This document shows positions 51,219 to 59,359 of a stretch of 64,000 nucleotides of DNA, piece after piece. The position numbers and the translations under genes were made by a program. Under the pieces are notes generated by a model, which was given only the letters and a program-made list of their open reading frames with translations, was not told where the DNA came from and made no database searches. This DNA is from Roseomonas sp. (GTDB taxonomy: Bacteria; Pseudomonadota; Alphaproteobacteria; Acetobacterales; Acetobacteraceae): the NCBI GenBank assembly GCA_031180725.1, contig JAPSLO010000009.1, positions 62,001 to 126,000 on the forward strand, read 5' to 3'. How positions within the stretch are numbered: the stretch's first letter is position 1; the number at the start of each line of letters is the position of its first letter.

Positions 51219-52570
51219 ACGATGTCCAATCCGCCATGGGCGCTGAGCCCGCCATCAACCGGCACCAGGCTGCCGGATACGAAGCCGGAAGCGGGGGAGA
51301 GCAGGAAGTCGGCCACTGCCGCGACCTCCGCCGGCTGGCCAGCGCGGTGCAGGGGGACGCGCGGCAGCAGCTTCGCTTCCTCTCCCGCCAGCAGGCCGGT
51401 GGCCAGGCAGTTCACGCGGATGCCGCTGGCGCCCCATTCGCAGGCCATGGTGCGCGTCAGCATACCGATTGCGGCCGCCTCGGGGCCTGCCGGGCCGGTC
51501 TCCGGCAGGCCAAGCTGGCCGAGCACGGAGGTCAGGTTGACGATGGCACCGAAGCCCTGGCGCAGCATGATGCGCCCGGCTGCCTGCGCACCGAGGAAGA
51601 TGCGGTCGAGATGACCCGGCTCGCCCGGCAGCGGATCGGTGTTGAGCAGGCCGTCCAGGCGCCCATGGCGGTCCATGTCCGGCCCGGCTGGCACCGTCAC
51701 CACGCCGCGCGCGACCAGCCGTGCTGCCAGTGCCTCGGCGGTCGCGCCTGGACCCAGGGCGATGACCGGCGCGCCGGGCGGCGGCGGTGCGGGCAGCGCC
51801 CCGCGAGGGACATTCACGTCCTCGCTGCCGCCATAGGCATGTGAGGCGCCGTCCGCGACCAGCAGCGCGCCGGTCATATAGGCCGCGTCCGGCGAGGCCA
51901 GGTGCAGGATCGCGGCGGCGATCTCCGCCGGCTCGCCCATGCGGCCGAGCGGGATGCGGCGCGCCGCCTTCGCCGGATCCACCCGGCCTTCGGCGATCAG
52001 GCGATCGACCAGCTCGGTGCGCGTATAGCCTGGGGCGATGGCATTCACGCGGATGCCGTCGCGGGCCCAGGCGCAGGCATGATTGCGGGTCAGCGCCACC
52101 ACCCCCGCCTTGGAAGCGCTGTAGCCGTTGCGCAGTGGGATGGCGCGCAGCGCGGCGCCGGAGGCGACGTTCACGATCACGCCGCCGCCCTGCCGGCGCA
52201 TCAGCGCAGCGGCCGCTTCTGACGCAGTGGCGGTGCCGCCGAGATTGAGTGCGAGAAGGCTGCGGAAGCCCTCCGGCGTCTGCTCGGTGACGGGGGTGCC
52301 GCCATCGATGCGGCCGGCATTGTTCACAAGAACATCCAGGCGCCCGTGCTGAGCGGCGATGCGGGCGATCATCGCGGCCACGGCATTGGGATCGGCCATG
52401 TCCACGGTGATCGCCTGGTGACCGGCGCCGAGTTCCAGAGCGCGCGCGGCGGCGCGGCTGCCATCGATGTCGGCCAGCAGGACGCGGTCGCCGGCTTCCG
52501 CGAAGGCGCGGGCGGTGGCCCAGCCAATACCGGCTGCGGCGCCGGTGACGAGGACGATGCGGGCTGTCAT
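51215..52570 (-). CDS. Tandem short-chain dehydrogenase with degenerate second domain
   Basis: This 451-residue protein joins two SDR units. Residues 1-245 form a complete enzyme with VLVTGAAAGIGWATARAFAE, VLVNNAGRIDG, VNVASGAALRAIPLRNGYSA with catalytic Ser, Tyr and Lys (YSASK), and TGALLVADGASHAYGG. A Pro/Ala-rich linker follows. The second unit (about 265-451) keeps the late SDR pattern (AIVNLTSVLGQLGL, GIRVNCLATGLLAGEE, GSLVPVDGGLSAHGG) but lacks the glycine-rich nucleotide motif and the YxxxK pair. It is probably structural or allosteric. It starts 157 bases from a TetR-type palindrome shared with the divergent Bug gene. Confidence 0.85.
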   Translation of the reverse strand: MTARIVLVTGAAAGIGWATARAFAEAGDRVLLADIDGSRAAARALELGAGHQAITVDMADPNAVAAMIARIAAQHGRLDVLVNNAGRIDGGTPVTEQTPEGFRSLLALNLGGTATASEAAAALMRRQGGGVIVNVASGAALRAIPLRNGYSASKAGVVALTRNHACAWARDGIRVNAIAPGYTRTELVDRLIAEGRVDPAKAARRIPLGRMGEPAEIAAAILHLASPDAAYMTGALLVADGASHAYGGSEDVNVPRGALPAPPPPGAPVIALGPGATAEALAARLVARGVVTVPAGPDMDRHGRLDGLLNTDPLPGEPGHLDRIFLGAQAAGRIMLRQGFGAIVNLTSVLGQLGLPETGPAGPEAAAIGMLTRTMACEWGASGIRVNCLATGLLAGEEAKLLPRVPLHRAGQPAEVAAVADFLLSPASGFVSGSLVPVDGGLSAHGGLDIV

Positions 52571-52716
52571 GGCCGGCCGGCCGCCGTAATGGGGCGGATG
52601 TTCACCTGGGCTTCCTCCTCGTCACAGCGGACACCTGCCGATGCCGACCGATAGGTCAGCATCATGCTGGAGATAGGTCGCGCAGTGAAGCTTCTAATCT
52701 TGGCTACATTCTGAAT

Positions 52717-52738
52717 TGACCGACCGACCGGTCTGTAC
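52717..52738. promoter_or_regulatory. TetR-type operator A
   Basis: TGACCGACCGACCGGTCTGT contains the ACCGACCGGTCTGT palindrome, centred at 52729/52730 with one mismatch in 14. It lies 60 bases upstream of a Bug gene and 147 upstream of the divergent SDR operon. It matches four other sites around the TetR gene. Confidence 0.7.
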
Positions 52739-52797
52739 ATAGGGTCGCTGCAGCCACACGCCCGACCAGGGCGAAGGATCACGGAAGGAAGCGCGCC

Positions 52798-53769
52798 ATG
52801 CCCCCGATCAGCCGTCGCGGCACGACCATCCTCGCTGCCGCACTGCTTCTCGCCAGGGCGGCGCGCGCGCAGGGCTTCCCTGACCGCGCCGTGCGCCTGA
52901 TCATGCCCTATGGTCCGGGAAGCGAACCGGACCTGCTCGGCCGCCAGCTCGCCCAGGGTATGGCGCCCGTGCTCGGCCAGCCGGTGGTGGTGGAGAACCG
53001 CGTCGGCGCTTCCAGCATGATCGGCGCGGAGGCGGTGGCGAATGCGCGGCCTGATGGACATACACTGCTCTTCGCCGGCTCCACGGTCTTCGCAGCAAAT
53101 CCGCATCTGTTCAGCCGCACGCCCTATCGGCCGGAGCAGTTCCAGCCGATCACGCTGCTCATGCGCGGGCGCATCCTGCTCTACACCAATCCCGCCGCCG
53201 GCTACGCCGACCTGAAGGACCTGATCGCCCGTGCAAAGGCCGCGCAAGAGCCCCTGCGCTTCGGCAGCACCGGCCGTGGCAACGGCACGCATCTCTCGGC
53301 CGAGCAGTTCCGCGCGCAGGCCGGGGTCGAGCTGACGGACATCGCCTATCGCACGACGGTCGAGATGCAGCAGGGGCTGATGCGTGGCGACATCGACATG
53401 GCCTTCGACAGCATCGGCCCCTATCTGGGCCTGCTGCGCGACGGGCGCCTGAAGGCGCTGGGCACTGCCGGGGCACGGCGCATCAGCGTGTTGCCGGAGG
53501 TTCCGACCTTCGCCGAGCAGGGTTTCCCGGATCTTGGCATGCCGTACTGGTACGGGCTCTACGCACCGGCGGGCCTTCCCGCCCCGGTGCTGGCCACGCT
53601 GCACCGTGCGGCGGTTGCTGCCATGTCCGACCCGGCGCTGCTCGCGCGGGCCGAGCAGCAGGGCGCCATCATTGAGACGCAGGATGTCGCGACCTTCACC
53701 GAGATGAACCGCAGCGAATTCATCGCCTGGGGGCGCCTGATCGGCGCGCTGGGCGTGAAGCTGGACTAG
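52798..53769 (+). CDS. Bug/TctC family receptor
   Basis: This 323-residue exported protein has a short signal peptide (TTILAAALLLARAARAQG). Landmarks are VRLIMPYGPGSEPDLLGRQL, VVENRVGASSMIGAEAVANA, FAGSTVFAANPHLFSRTPYR, FGSTGRGNGTHLSAEQFRAQ and LPYWYGLYAPAGLPAP-like. It closely resembles the receptors at 56814 and 59360 in the GSEPDL/ANPHLF pattern, so these form a subfamily. TetR-type site A lies upstream. Confidence 0.93.
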   Translation: MPPISRRGTTILAAALLLARAARAQGFPDRAVRLIMPYGPGSEPDLLGRQLAQGMAPVLGQPVVVENRVGASSMIGAEAVANARPDGHTLLFAGSTVFAANPHLFSRTPYRPEQFQPITLLMRGRILLYTNPAAGYADLKDLIARAKAAQEPLRFGSTGRGNGTHLSAEQFRAQAGVELTDIAYRTTVEMQQGLMRGDIDMAFDSIGPYLGLLRDGRLKALGTAGARRISVLPEVPTFAEQGFPDLGMPYWYGLYAPAGLPAPVLATLHRAAVAAMSDPALLARAEQQGAIIETQDVATFTEMNRSEFIAWGRLIGALGVKLD

Positions 53770-53854
53770 GGCAGGGCGCCGACTGCGGCGAGGCCCGACG
53801 CATGAGAAGGACGCTGCCGCCGGTCATGGAGGACCGGTGGCGTGAGCGGCACCT

Positions 53855-54349
53855 TCACGCCGCGGCCAGGGACCGAAACGCACCCTGGAAGTTCAGCAGG
53901 GGCTCGCCGCAGCGGTAGCGGGCGGCTACCACGCGGCCAATGAAGATGCCGTGGCTGCCCGCGCGCTGATGCGTCTCCAGCACGCACTCCAGGCCGCACA
54001 GCGCATTCTCCAGTACTGGCGCGCCGCTCTCCCCGGTGATCCAGCCCGCTTCTCCGAAGCGTGCCGCGCCCTGCACGCCACCCTGTCCAGCGAAGACCAG
54101 TGCGAGTTCCGCATGCTCCGGTCCGAGGAGGTTCACGGAGAAGCTGCGGTGCCGGAGCACCGCGTCGTGGCTGCCGGAGGCTGCATTGATGCAGACCAGC
54201 ACCATCGGCGGGTCCGCCGAGACCGAGGTGACGGCGGTCACCGTCAGGCCCCGCCGTGCTTCGCCCTGACCGGTGGCGACGATGGCGACACCGCCGGCCA
54301 GGTTGCGCATCGCACCCCGGAACGTGGTGGCATCGACCGCCGGCGTCAT
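53855..54349 (-). CDS. Flavin reductase family protein
   Basis: This 164-residue FMN-binding split-barrel protein has FRGAMRNLAGGVAIVATGQG, LTVTAVTSVSADPPMVLVCI, SFSVNLLGPEHAEL, HGIFIGRVVAARY and LLNFQGAFRSL, all typical of the HpaC-like reductase component of two-component flavin monooxygenases. It would supply reduced FMN using NAD(P)H. It overlaps a 101-residue hypothetical gene by four bases and is read with the luciferase-like monooxygenase upstream, its probable partner. Confidence 0.93.
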   Translation of the reverse strand: MTPAVDATTFRGAMRNLAGGVAIVATGQGEARRGLTVTAVTSVSADPPMVLVCINAASGSHDAVLRHRSFSVNLLGPEHAELALVFAGQGGVQGAARFGEAGWITGESGAPVLENALCGLECVLETHQRAGSHGIFIGRVVAARYRCGEPLLNFQGAFRSLAAA

Positions 54350-54651
54350 GTCTCGGCTTCCAGATGCGCGCGAATGCCGCCCGCCTCGTCAACCCAGCCG
54401 CGGCTGCGGGCGAAGGCCAGCATCCGTGCGAAGCCCTCGGCCCAGGCGGGATCAGCCGCTCGTGGCGCCATGCGGCGCAGCGCGGCTTCCGAGACCCAGG
54501 CTGCTTCGCCATCCGGTCGTGCCACGCGGCGCAGCGCGGCCTCCGCCACCGCCGTACCGCGCGCGCCCGGGTCGAAGCGGATGGAGAAGCGGCGGAAATC
54601 GTCCGGCTCCTCCAGCAACGCCTCGCCGCCCGCGGTGATCCGGACGAACAC
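54346..54651 (-). CDS. Hypothetical protein between monooxygenase and flavin reductase
   Basis: This 101-residue soluble protein begins MFVRITAGGEALLEEPDDFR and is rich in Ala and Arg, with repeated EAALRR segments (AVAEAALRRVARPDGEAAWV, SEAALRRMAPRAADP). Its ATG 54651 is 4 bases after the luciferase-like gene's stop, and its end overlaps the reductase start by four bases. It may be a small third component of the monooxygenase. No family is recognised. Confidence 0.7.
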   Translation of the reverse strand: MFVRITAGGEALLEEPDDFRRFSIRFDPGARGTAVAEAALRRVARPDGEAAWVSEAALRRMAPRAADPAWAEGFARMLAFARSRGWVDEAGGIRAHLEAET

Positions 54652-54655
54652 CGGA

Positions 54656-55729
54656 CTACTCCGCTGCCATCGTGGCCGCCGGCGCGGTCACGCCCAGCTC
54701 CTTGCGGATGGCCGGGATGATGCGGCTGCCCCAAAGCTCGATCTGCTTCATCATCGTCCTGTGGTCGAAGTCGCCGAGCTGGGTCTGGATGGCGACATGC
54801 TTTGGCCGGAGGATGCGGATCTCTTCCACCATCCGCTCTACCACCTGGTCCACGCTGCCCACCGGCAGGTTGGCGCGCATTTGGTCCAGCGTCAGGTCGT
54901 TGGGGCTCTCCTCCTCGCGCACCAGGAAGCCGTCGTCGGAATGGGCGCGACGATACTTCAGCGCTTCGGAGATGCGGCGCTGGTAGCGGGCATTCTCCAG
55001 GTAGCTCGTGACCTCGGCATCGCTGCCAGCATAGGCGCAGCGCAGCAGCGCGATCTTGGCATCCTCGATGCGCTTGCCCTCGCGTTCGGCAATGGCGGTC
55101 AGGCCGCTCCGCATCTGCTCCAGCCGGTCCTTGCCGTTGAGCAGGGCAGTGACGAAGAGGTTGTGGCCCTCCCGGATCGCCCGGGCCTGGGTTTCGGGGT
55201 GCCCGGTGGCAATCCAGATCGGCGGCATGGGCTTTTGCACGCAACGCATGCTGATGGTGGTCAGCGGAAGCTGGATGTGCTTGCCCTCGTAGGCGAAGCC
55301 CTTCTCCTTCAGGCCGAGCTGGATCACGTCCAGGAACTCGTGGAAGATCGCGGGTGCCTCCTCGATCTTCACGCCGAAGCGATCGAACTCGAACTTCTGA
55401 TAGCCCGAGCCGACGCCGAGCTCGAGCCGGCCGCCGGAGACGGTGTCGCAGAAGCCGGCCTCGGCCAGCAGGCGCGCCGGATGGTACATCGGCAATACGC
55501 AGACGGCGCTGCCCAGGCGGATGCGCTTCGTCAGCGCCGCCATATGCGCCACCATCATCAGCGGCGAGGGGCAGAGGCCATAGTTGGAGAAATGATGCTC
55601 GGCATACCAGGCGGTGTCGAAGCCAGCCTGGTCGGCGGCGACGGTCTGTTCCACCGCGTAGCGCAGCACGTCCTGCGAGGTCTGATGATAGCCGCGCTGT
55701 TGCATCAGGATGAAGATGCCGAATTCCAT
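54656..55729 (-). CDS. Luciferase-like (LLM) flavin-dependent monooxygenase
   Basis: This 357-residue TIM-barrel monooxygenase starts at ATG 55729 (MEFGIFILMQQRGYHQTSQD), behind GGGAAGGAAGC. The LLM pattern is clear in AGFDTAWYAEHHFSNYGLCP, RIRLGSAVCVLPMYHPARLL and EAGFCDTVSGGRLELGVGSG, and in VGSVDQVVERM near the C-terminus. Such enzymes use reduced FMN from a partner reductase to oxidise C-C, C-S or C-N bonds. The flavin reductase lies two genes downstream in the same operon. It is divergent from a LysR gene. Confidence 0.93.
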   Translation of the reverse strand: MEFGIFILMQQRGYHQTSQDVLRYAVEQTVAADQAGFDTAWYAEHHFSNYGLCPSPLMMVAHMAALTKRIRLGSAVCVLPMYHPARLLAEAGFCDTVSGGRLELGVGSGYQKFEFDRFGVKIEEAPAIFHEFLDVIQLGLKEKGFAYEGKHIQLPLTTISMRCVQKPMPPIWIATGHPETQARAIREGHNLFVTALLNGKDRLEQMRSGLTAIAEREGKRIEDAKIALLRCAYAGSDAEVTSYLENARYQRRISEALKYRRAHSDDGFLVREEESPNDLTLDQMRANLPVGSVDQVVERMVEEIRILRPKHVAIQTQLGDFDHRTMMKQIELWGSRIIPAIRKELGVTAPAATMAAE

Positions 55730-55836
55730 CAGGTCGCTTCCTTCCCTCGGGTGGAGCGACATTAGGCGCTCGCCAGCATACGCAACAATACACTATATTC
55801 GAGCAGCATCTTTGCGGATTTCGTAAAGGGGAGCGC

Positions 55837-56757
55837 ATGGGCCGCCTCCAGGCCATGGAGCTGTTCGTGAGCGCCGTGCGGGAGGGGAGTTTTTCCGCCG
55901 CCGGGCGCCGGGCCGGGCTGTCGCCCGCCTCCGTTTCGCGCCAGGTCGCGGCACTGGAAGCCGCGCTGAACGCGCAACTGTTGAACCGCACCAGCCGGAC
56001 GCTGACGCTGACCGAAGCCGGCCGCGAATACTTGGCGCGGCTGGAGCCGATCCTGCAGAACATCGCCGAGGCCGAGGCGGCGGCGGCCGCGCTGCAGGCC
56101 ACGCCCCGCGGAACATTGCGCGTGCATTCGCGGATGATGTTCGGCATGCGCGTGGTGGCGCCGCTGATCCCCGCCTTCCAGGCCCGCTATCCCGAGCTGC
56201 GCGTGGAGCTTCGCCTGGGCGAACACCCGGCGCGCCTGGCGGAGGAGGAGATCGACATCGATCTGCGCATCGGTGCGCCGCCCGACGCGCAGCTCATGCA
56301 GCGCCGGCTGCTGCGCAGCGAACGCGTGCTGGTGGCCAGCCCCGACTACCTGGCCCGCATGCCACCGGTAAAGGTGCCGCGCGACCTGCTGGCGCATCGC
56401 TGCCTGGCCTACTGGCTGGGGCCAGAGGATGTGGTGTGGCGTTTCCTGGCCGATGGCGCGTTGGAGGAACTGCGGATCGCTGCCCATTTCGCCAGCAACA
56501 ACGGCGAAGTGCTGCGCCATATGGCGATCGCCGGCCATGGCATCGCGCTGCTGGACGACTACACCGTGCGAGAGGAGCTGGCGAGCGGGCGGCTGCAACG
56601 CCTGCTGCCGGACGTGCGGGTGACCAATACCGGCTTCGACCTCGGCATCTACGCTGTCTTCCGCCAGACCAGCCTGCTGCCGGCCAAGACGCGCGCCTTC
56701 CTGGACTTCCTTGTCGAGGCGCTGCCCGGCCTGGTCGGGACCACTGCCGTCCGTTGA
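55837..56757 (+). CDS. LysR-family transcriptional regulator
   Basis: This 306-residue regulator has the helix-turn-helix MGRLQAMELFVSAVREGSFS, AAGRRAGLSPASVSRQVAAL and an effector domain of the DsdC/PgrR-like subgroup (MFGMRVVAPLIPAFQARYPE, EIDIDLRIGAPPDAQL). It is divergent from the luciferase-like operon 107 bases away. Its stop codon overlaps TetR-type site B, which precedes the next Bug gene. Confidence 0.92.
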   Translation: MGRLQAMELFVSAVREGSFSAAGRRAGLSPASVSRQVAALEAALNAQLLNRTSRTLTLTEAGREYLARLEPILQNIAEAEAAAAALQATPRGTLRVHSRMMFGMRVVAPLIPAFQARYPELRVELRLGEHPARLAEEEIDIDLRIGAPPDAQLMQRRLLRSERVLVASPDYLARMPPVKVPRDLLAHRCLAYWLGPEDVVWRFLADGALEELRIAAHFASNNGEVLRHMAIAGHGIALLDDYTVREELASGRLQRLLPDVRVTNTGFDLGIYAVFRQTSLLPAKTRAFLDFLVEALPGLVGTTAVR

Positions 56758-56771
56758 CTGACCGGTCGGTC
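56756..56771. promoter_or_regulatory. TetR-type operator B
   Basis: GACTGACCGGTCGGTC, centred at 56763/56764, is palindromic with one mismatched pair. It overlaps the LysR stop codon and lies 42 bases upstream of the Bug gene at 56814. Confidence 0.7.
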
Positions 56772-56813
56772 CGCGACTAGCTTCCGCGCCTTGGCGGGAG
56801 GAAGGACGAGTTC

Positions 56814-57773
56814 ATGCGACACACCCGACGCGGCATTCTGGTCGCCCTGGCGACCCTGCCGGCGCTACGCCTCGCCGAGGCCCAGGCGAGGCCCATCCGC
56901 CTGGTGGTACCCTACAGCGCAGGCAGCGGGCCGGACATCTTCGCCCGGCGGCTAGCGCAGGGAATGTCGGCGCGACTCGGCAACCCGATCGTGGTGGACA
57001 ACCGTTCCGGCGCGACGACGATGCTGGGTGCCGAGCATGCTGCTGCCTCGGCGCCCGACGGCCACACCCTCTTCATGGGCACCTCGACCACCTTCGCGGC
57101 CAACCCGCATCTTTTCCAGAAGATCAACTACCGGATCGAGCAGTTTCAGCCGATTTCCATGCTGATCCGCACGCGGCTCGCGCTCTATGCCGGCCCGAGC
57201 CTGGCAGCCCAGGACATGGCCGGCGTGATCGCGCTGGCGAAGGCGGCGCCGCAGCCGCTGCACTATGGCATCACCGGTCGCGGTAATTCCACGCACCTGA
57301 CCGGCGAGGCGCTGAAGCTCGCTGCGGGACTGGACATGGTCGACGTGCCCTATCGCGGCACGCCGATGATGCAGCAGGGGATCATGCGTGGCGACCTGCC
57401 GCTGGCGATCGACGGCATCCCCGCGTGGCTCAGCCTGGTGCAGGAGAAGCGGGTGAAGGTCATCGCGGTAACTGGCGAGACCCGTGTTCCCGCATTGCCG
57501 GACACGCCGACCTTTGCCGAGAGCGGCGTGCGTGACACCGGCCACCAGCACTGGTACGGATTGCTGGCGCCCGCTGGCCTGGAGGCACCCGTGCTGGCGC
57601 GGCTGCACCAGGCGACCGTCGCCACCATGGGTGATGCCGAACTCTGGCGGAACCTGACGCATGAGGGCGCGACGATCGAGACCAATACGCCTGAGGCCTT
57701 CGGCACCCTGATTGCGGAGGAGACGGAGACCTGGGGCCGCATCATCCGGCGCATTGGCCTGACGCTGGAGTAA
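56814..57773 (+). CDS. Bug/TctC family receptor
   Basis: This 319-residue exported protein has a signal peptide ending near residue 23 (ATLPALRLAEAQA). Family features are IRLVVPYSAGSGPDIFARRL, VVDNRSGATTMLGAEHAAAS, STTFAANPHLFQKINYRIEQ, YGITGRGNSTHLTGEALKLA and VPYRGTPMMQQGIMRGDL. It is close in pattern to the receptors at 52798 and 59360. The stop codon abuts that of the convergent SMP-30 gene with no spacer. TetR site B is upstream. Confidence 0.93.
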   Translation: MRHTRRGILVALATLPALRLAEAQARPIRLVVPYSAGSGPDIFARRLAQGMSARLGNPIVVDNRSGATTMLGAEHAAASAPDGHTLFMGTSTTFAANPHLFQKINYRIEQFQPISMLIRTRLALYAGPSLAAQDMAGVIALAKAAPQPLHYGITGRGNSTHLTGEALKLAAGLDMVDVPYRGTPMMQQGIMRGDLPLAIDGIPAWLSLVQEKRVKVIAVTGETRVPALPDTPTFAESGVRDTGHQHWYGLLAPAGLEAPVLARLHQATVATMGDAELWRNLTHEGATIETNTPEAFGTLIAEETETWGRIIRRIGLTLE

Positions 57774-58643
57774 TCAGACCCTGGCGAGGGGCTCGGCAAT
57801 TCCTGTCACGCCGAGCCCGGTAATGGCGAAGAGCCCGCCGCCCTCGGGCTCCGGCGCGGTCAGGCGGTGGCTGCGCGAGATCGAGGTCACGTAGAGCACG
57901 TCGAGCGCCGGGCCGCCGAAATTCAGGCTTGTCGGGTGGCTGACGGGCATGCGGAAGCGCCTGACAAGCCGGCCGGCGGGATCGAAGCGTCCGATCTCGC
58001 CGCTGCGCACCAGGGCGAACCAGAGATGGCCCTCGGCATCCACCGTGCCGCCATCCGGCGCGGTGCCGAAGGGGGCGAGATCAACCAGGACGCGGCGGTT
58101 GGTCGGCGGCCCGTCCCCGGCATCGTAGTCGAAGGCCCAGATCACCTGGCGCGGGCTGTCGGCCAGGTAGAACCTTCGCCCGTCCGGGCTGAAGCAAGGC
58201 CCGTTGGCGGTCGCGATATCCTCCGCCAGCTTCGTCACACGCCCGCCCGCGCCGAGCCGGTAGAGTCCGCCGAGCGGCCTGGCGCCGGCGGCCAGGTTCA
58301 TGTGCATCGTGCCCGCGACGAAGCGACCCTGCCTGTCGACCTTACCGTCGTTCAGGCGGAGATCGTGGTGAATGGCGTCCAGCGCGGCGACAGGCGTGAC
58401 GGTGCCGCCAGTGTACCGGTGGAAGCCATCCGCCAGCGCCAGCAGCATCGAACCGTCCTCGCAGAGCGCGAAGGAGCCGACCGGCGCCGGTACGGGCACA
58501 GTTTCATGCACGCCGGTCGCCGGATCCAACCGATGCAGCAGGCCCGCCAATGAATCCACCCAGTAGAGGCGTGCTTCCCGGGCGCTCCAGACCGGGCTTT
58601 CACCCAGCAGATCCCGAGTGCTGCCGATCCGTGTGATGTCCAT
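57774..58643 (-). CDS. SMP-30/gluconolactonase-family lactonase
   Basis: This 289-residue six-bladed beta-propeller starts at ATG 58643, with GGGAGGCTAGG upstream. Expected metal-site residues are present: the Glu in LLGESPVW, the Asn in IATANGPCFSPDG and the Asp in PDGGTVDAEGHLWFA. LRLNDGKVDRQGRFVAGTMH is the family's active-site strand. Members hydrolyse aldonolactones and other lactones in the cytoplasm or periplasm; no signal peptide is seen. It is divergent from the TetR gene, with operator C between them. Confidence 0.92.
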   Translation of the reverse strand: MDITRIGSTRDLLGESPVWSAREARLYWVDSLAGLLHRLDPATGVHETVPVPAPVGSFALCEDGSMLLALADGFHRYTGGTVTPVAALDAIHHDLRLNDGKVDRQGRFVAGTMHMNLAAGARPLGGLYRLGAGGRVTKLAEDIATANGPCFSPDGRRFYLADSPRQVIWAFDYDAGDGPPTNRRVLVDLAPFGTAPDGGTVDAEGHLWFALVRSGEIGRFDPAGRLVRRFRMPVSHPTSLNFGGPALDVLYVTSISRSHRLTAPEPEGGGLFAITGLGVTGIAEPLARV

Positions 58644-58670
58644 CCTAGCCTCCCTGTGCAAAGGTGACGG

Positions 58671-58688
58671 TCACCGACCGGTCGGTCA
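58671..58688. promoter_or_regulatory. TetR-type operator C
   Basis: TCACCGACCGGTCGGTCA contains a perfect 14-base palindrome (ACCGACCGGTCGGT, centred at 58679/58680). It lies 51 bases upstream of the TetR start and 27 upstream of the divergent lactonase start, so it predicts TetR autoregulation and control of the lactonase. Confidence 0.78.
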
Positions 58689-58739
58689 ACGCTTGCGGCG
58701 ATTCGCCGGACGGGCCAGTGTCAGGCGCGGAGGTGATGG

Positions 58740-59357
58740 ATGGCGCGTGCGGCAGCAAAGGTCCCGGCGACGGAGGTGGGCGAATCCACCGAGCGCGTCC
58801 TGCAGATCCTTTCGGAGTCTGCGCGGCTCTTCGCCACCAATGGCTATGACGGTACCTCGATGCGCGACATCGCGGAGGCCTGCGGAATCTCCAAGTCGCT
58901 GCTCTATCACCACTTCGCCGACAAGGACGAGATCTTCGCCCGCATCGCCCTGGGCTCAACACGGGAGCTTTACCACTTCGTTTTTGACCGCCTGCCGGAA
59001 GGCGCGACACCGTCGGAGCGCATTCGCGCCTTCATGGTCGCCACGGGCGAGTATTTCCAGCGCTACCGCTGGGCCTGGCTCGCCTCGACCAGTGCCTTCT
59101 GGAACGACCCGGAGCAGCGGCGCCAGAAGGAGCGGCTGATGTGGCGCGACCGCTACGAAGGCCTGATCCGCACGCTGATCCAGCAGGCGATCGACGCCGG
59201 CGAACTGCGCCCCCTGGACGTGCCGCTGGCCGGCAGGCTTGTGCTCTCCGCCCTGAACTGGATGCACCGCTGGTACAAGCCGGAGCAAGGCCTGCCGGCA
59301 TCGCAGATCGCCGACGCCTATTTCGACATGATCTTCCGCGGCCTGAAGGCTGATTAG
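58740..59357 (+). CDS. TetR/AcrR-family transcriptional regulator
   Basis: This 205-residue regulator has an N-terminal TetR helix-turn-helix (residues 18-65: RVLQILSESARLFATNGYDG, TSMRDIAEACGISKSLLYHH, FADKDEIFARI) and a helical ligand-binding domain (LIQQAIDAGELRPLDVPLAG, LNWMHRWYKPEQGL). The C-terminal pattern resembles the KstR2/FadR-like group that senses acyl-CoA or related ligands, so a CoA thioester is a reasonable guess for the effector. It is the only TetR gene in the window and sits at the centre of the five palindromes. Confidence 0.93.
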   Translation: MARAAAKVPATEVGESTERVLQILSESARLFATNGYDGTSMRDIAEACGISKSLLYHHFADKDEIFARIALGSTRELYHFVFDRLPEGATPSERIRAFMVATGEYFQRYRWAWLASTSAFWNDPEQRRQKERLMWRDRYEGLIRTLIQQAIDAGELRPLDVPLAGRLVLSALNWMHRWYKPEQGLPASQIADAYFDMIFRGLKAD

Positions 59358-59359
59358 GG

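Noticed and set aside
53766-56147. 793-codon leftward open frame across the flavin reductase and monooxygenase genes
   Set aside because: The true genes occupy another frame with clear motifs; this frame is a GC-driven shadow.
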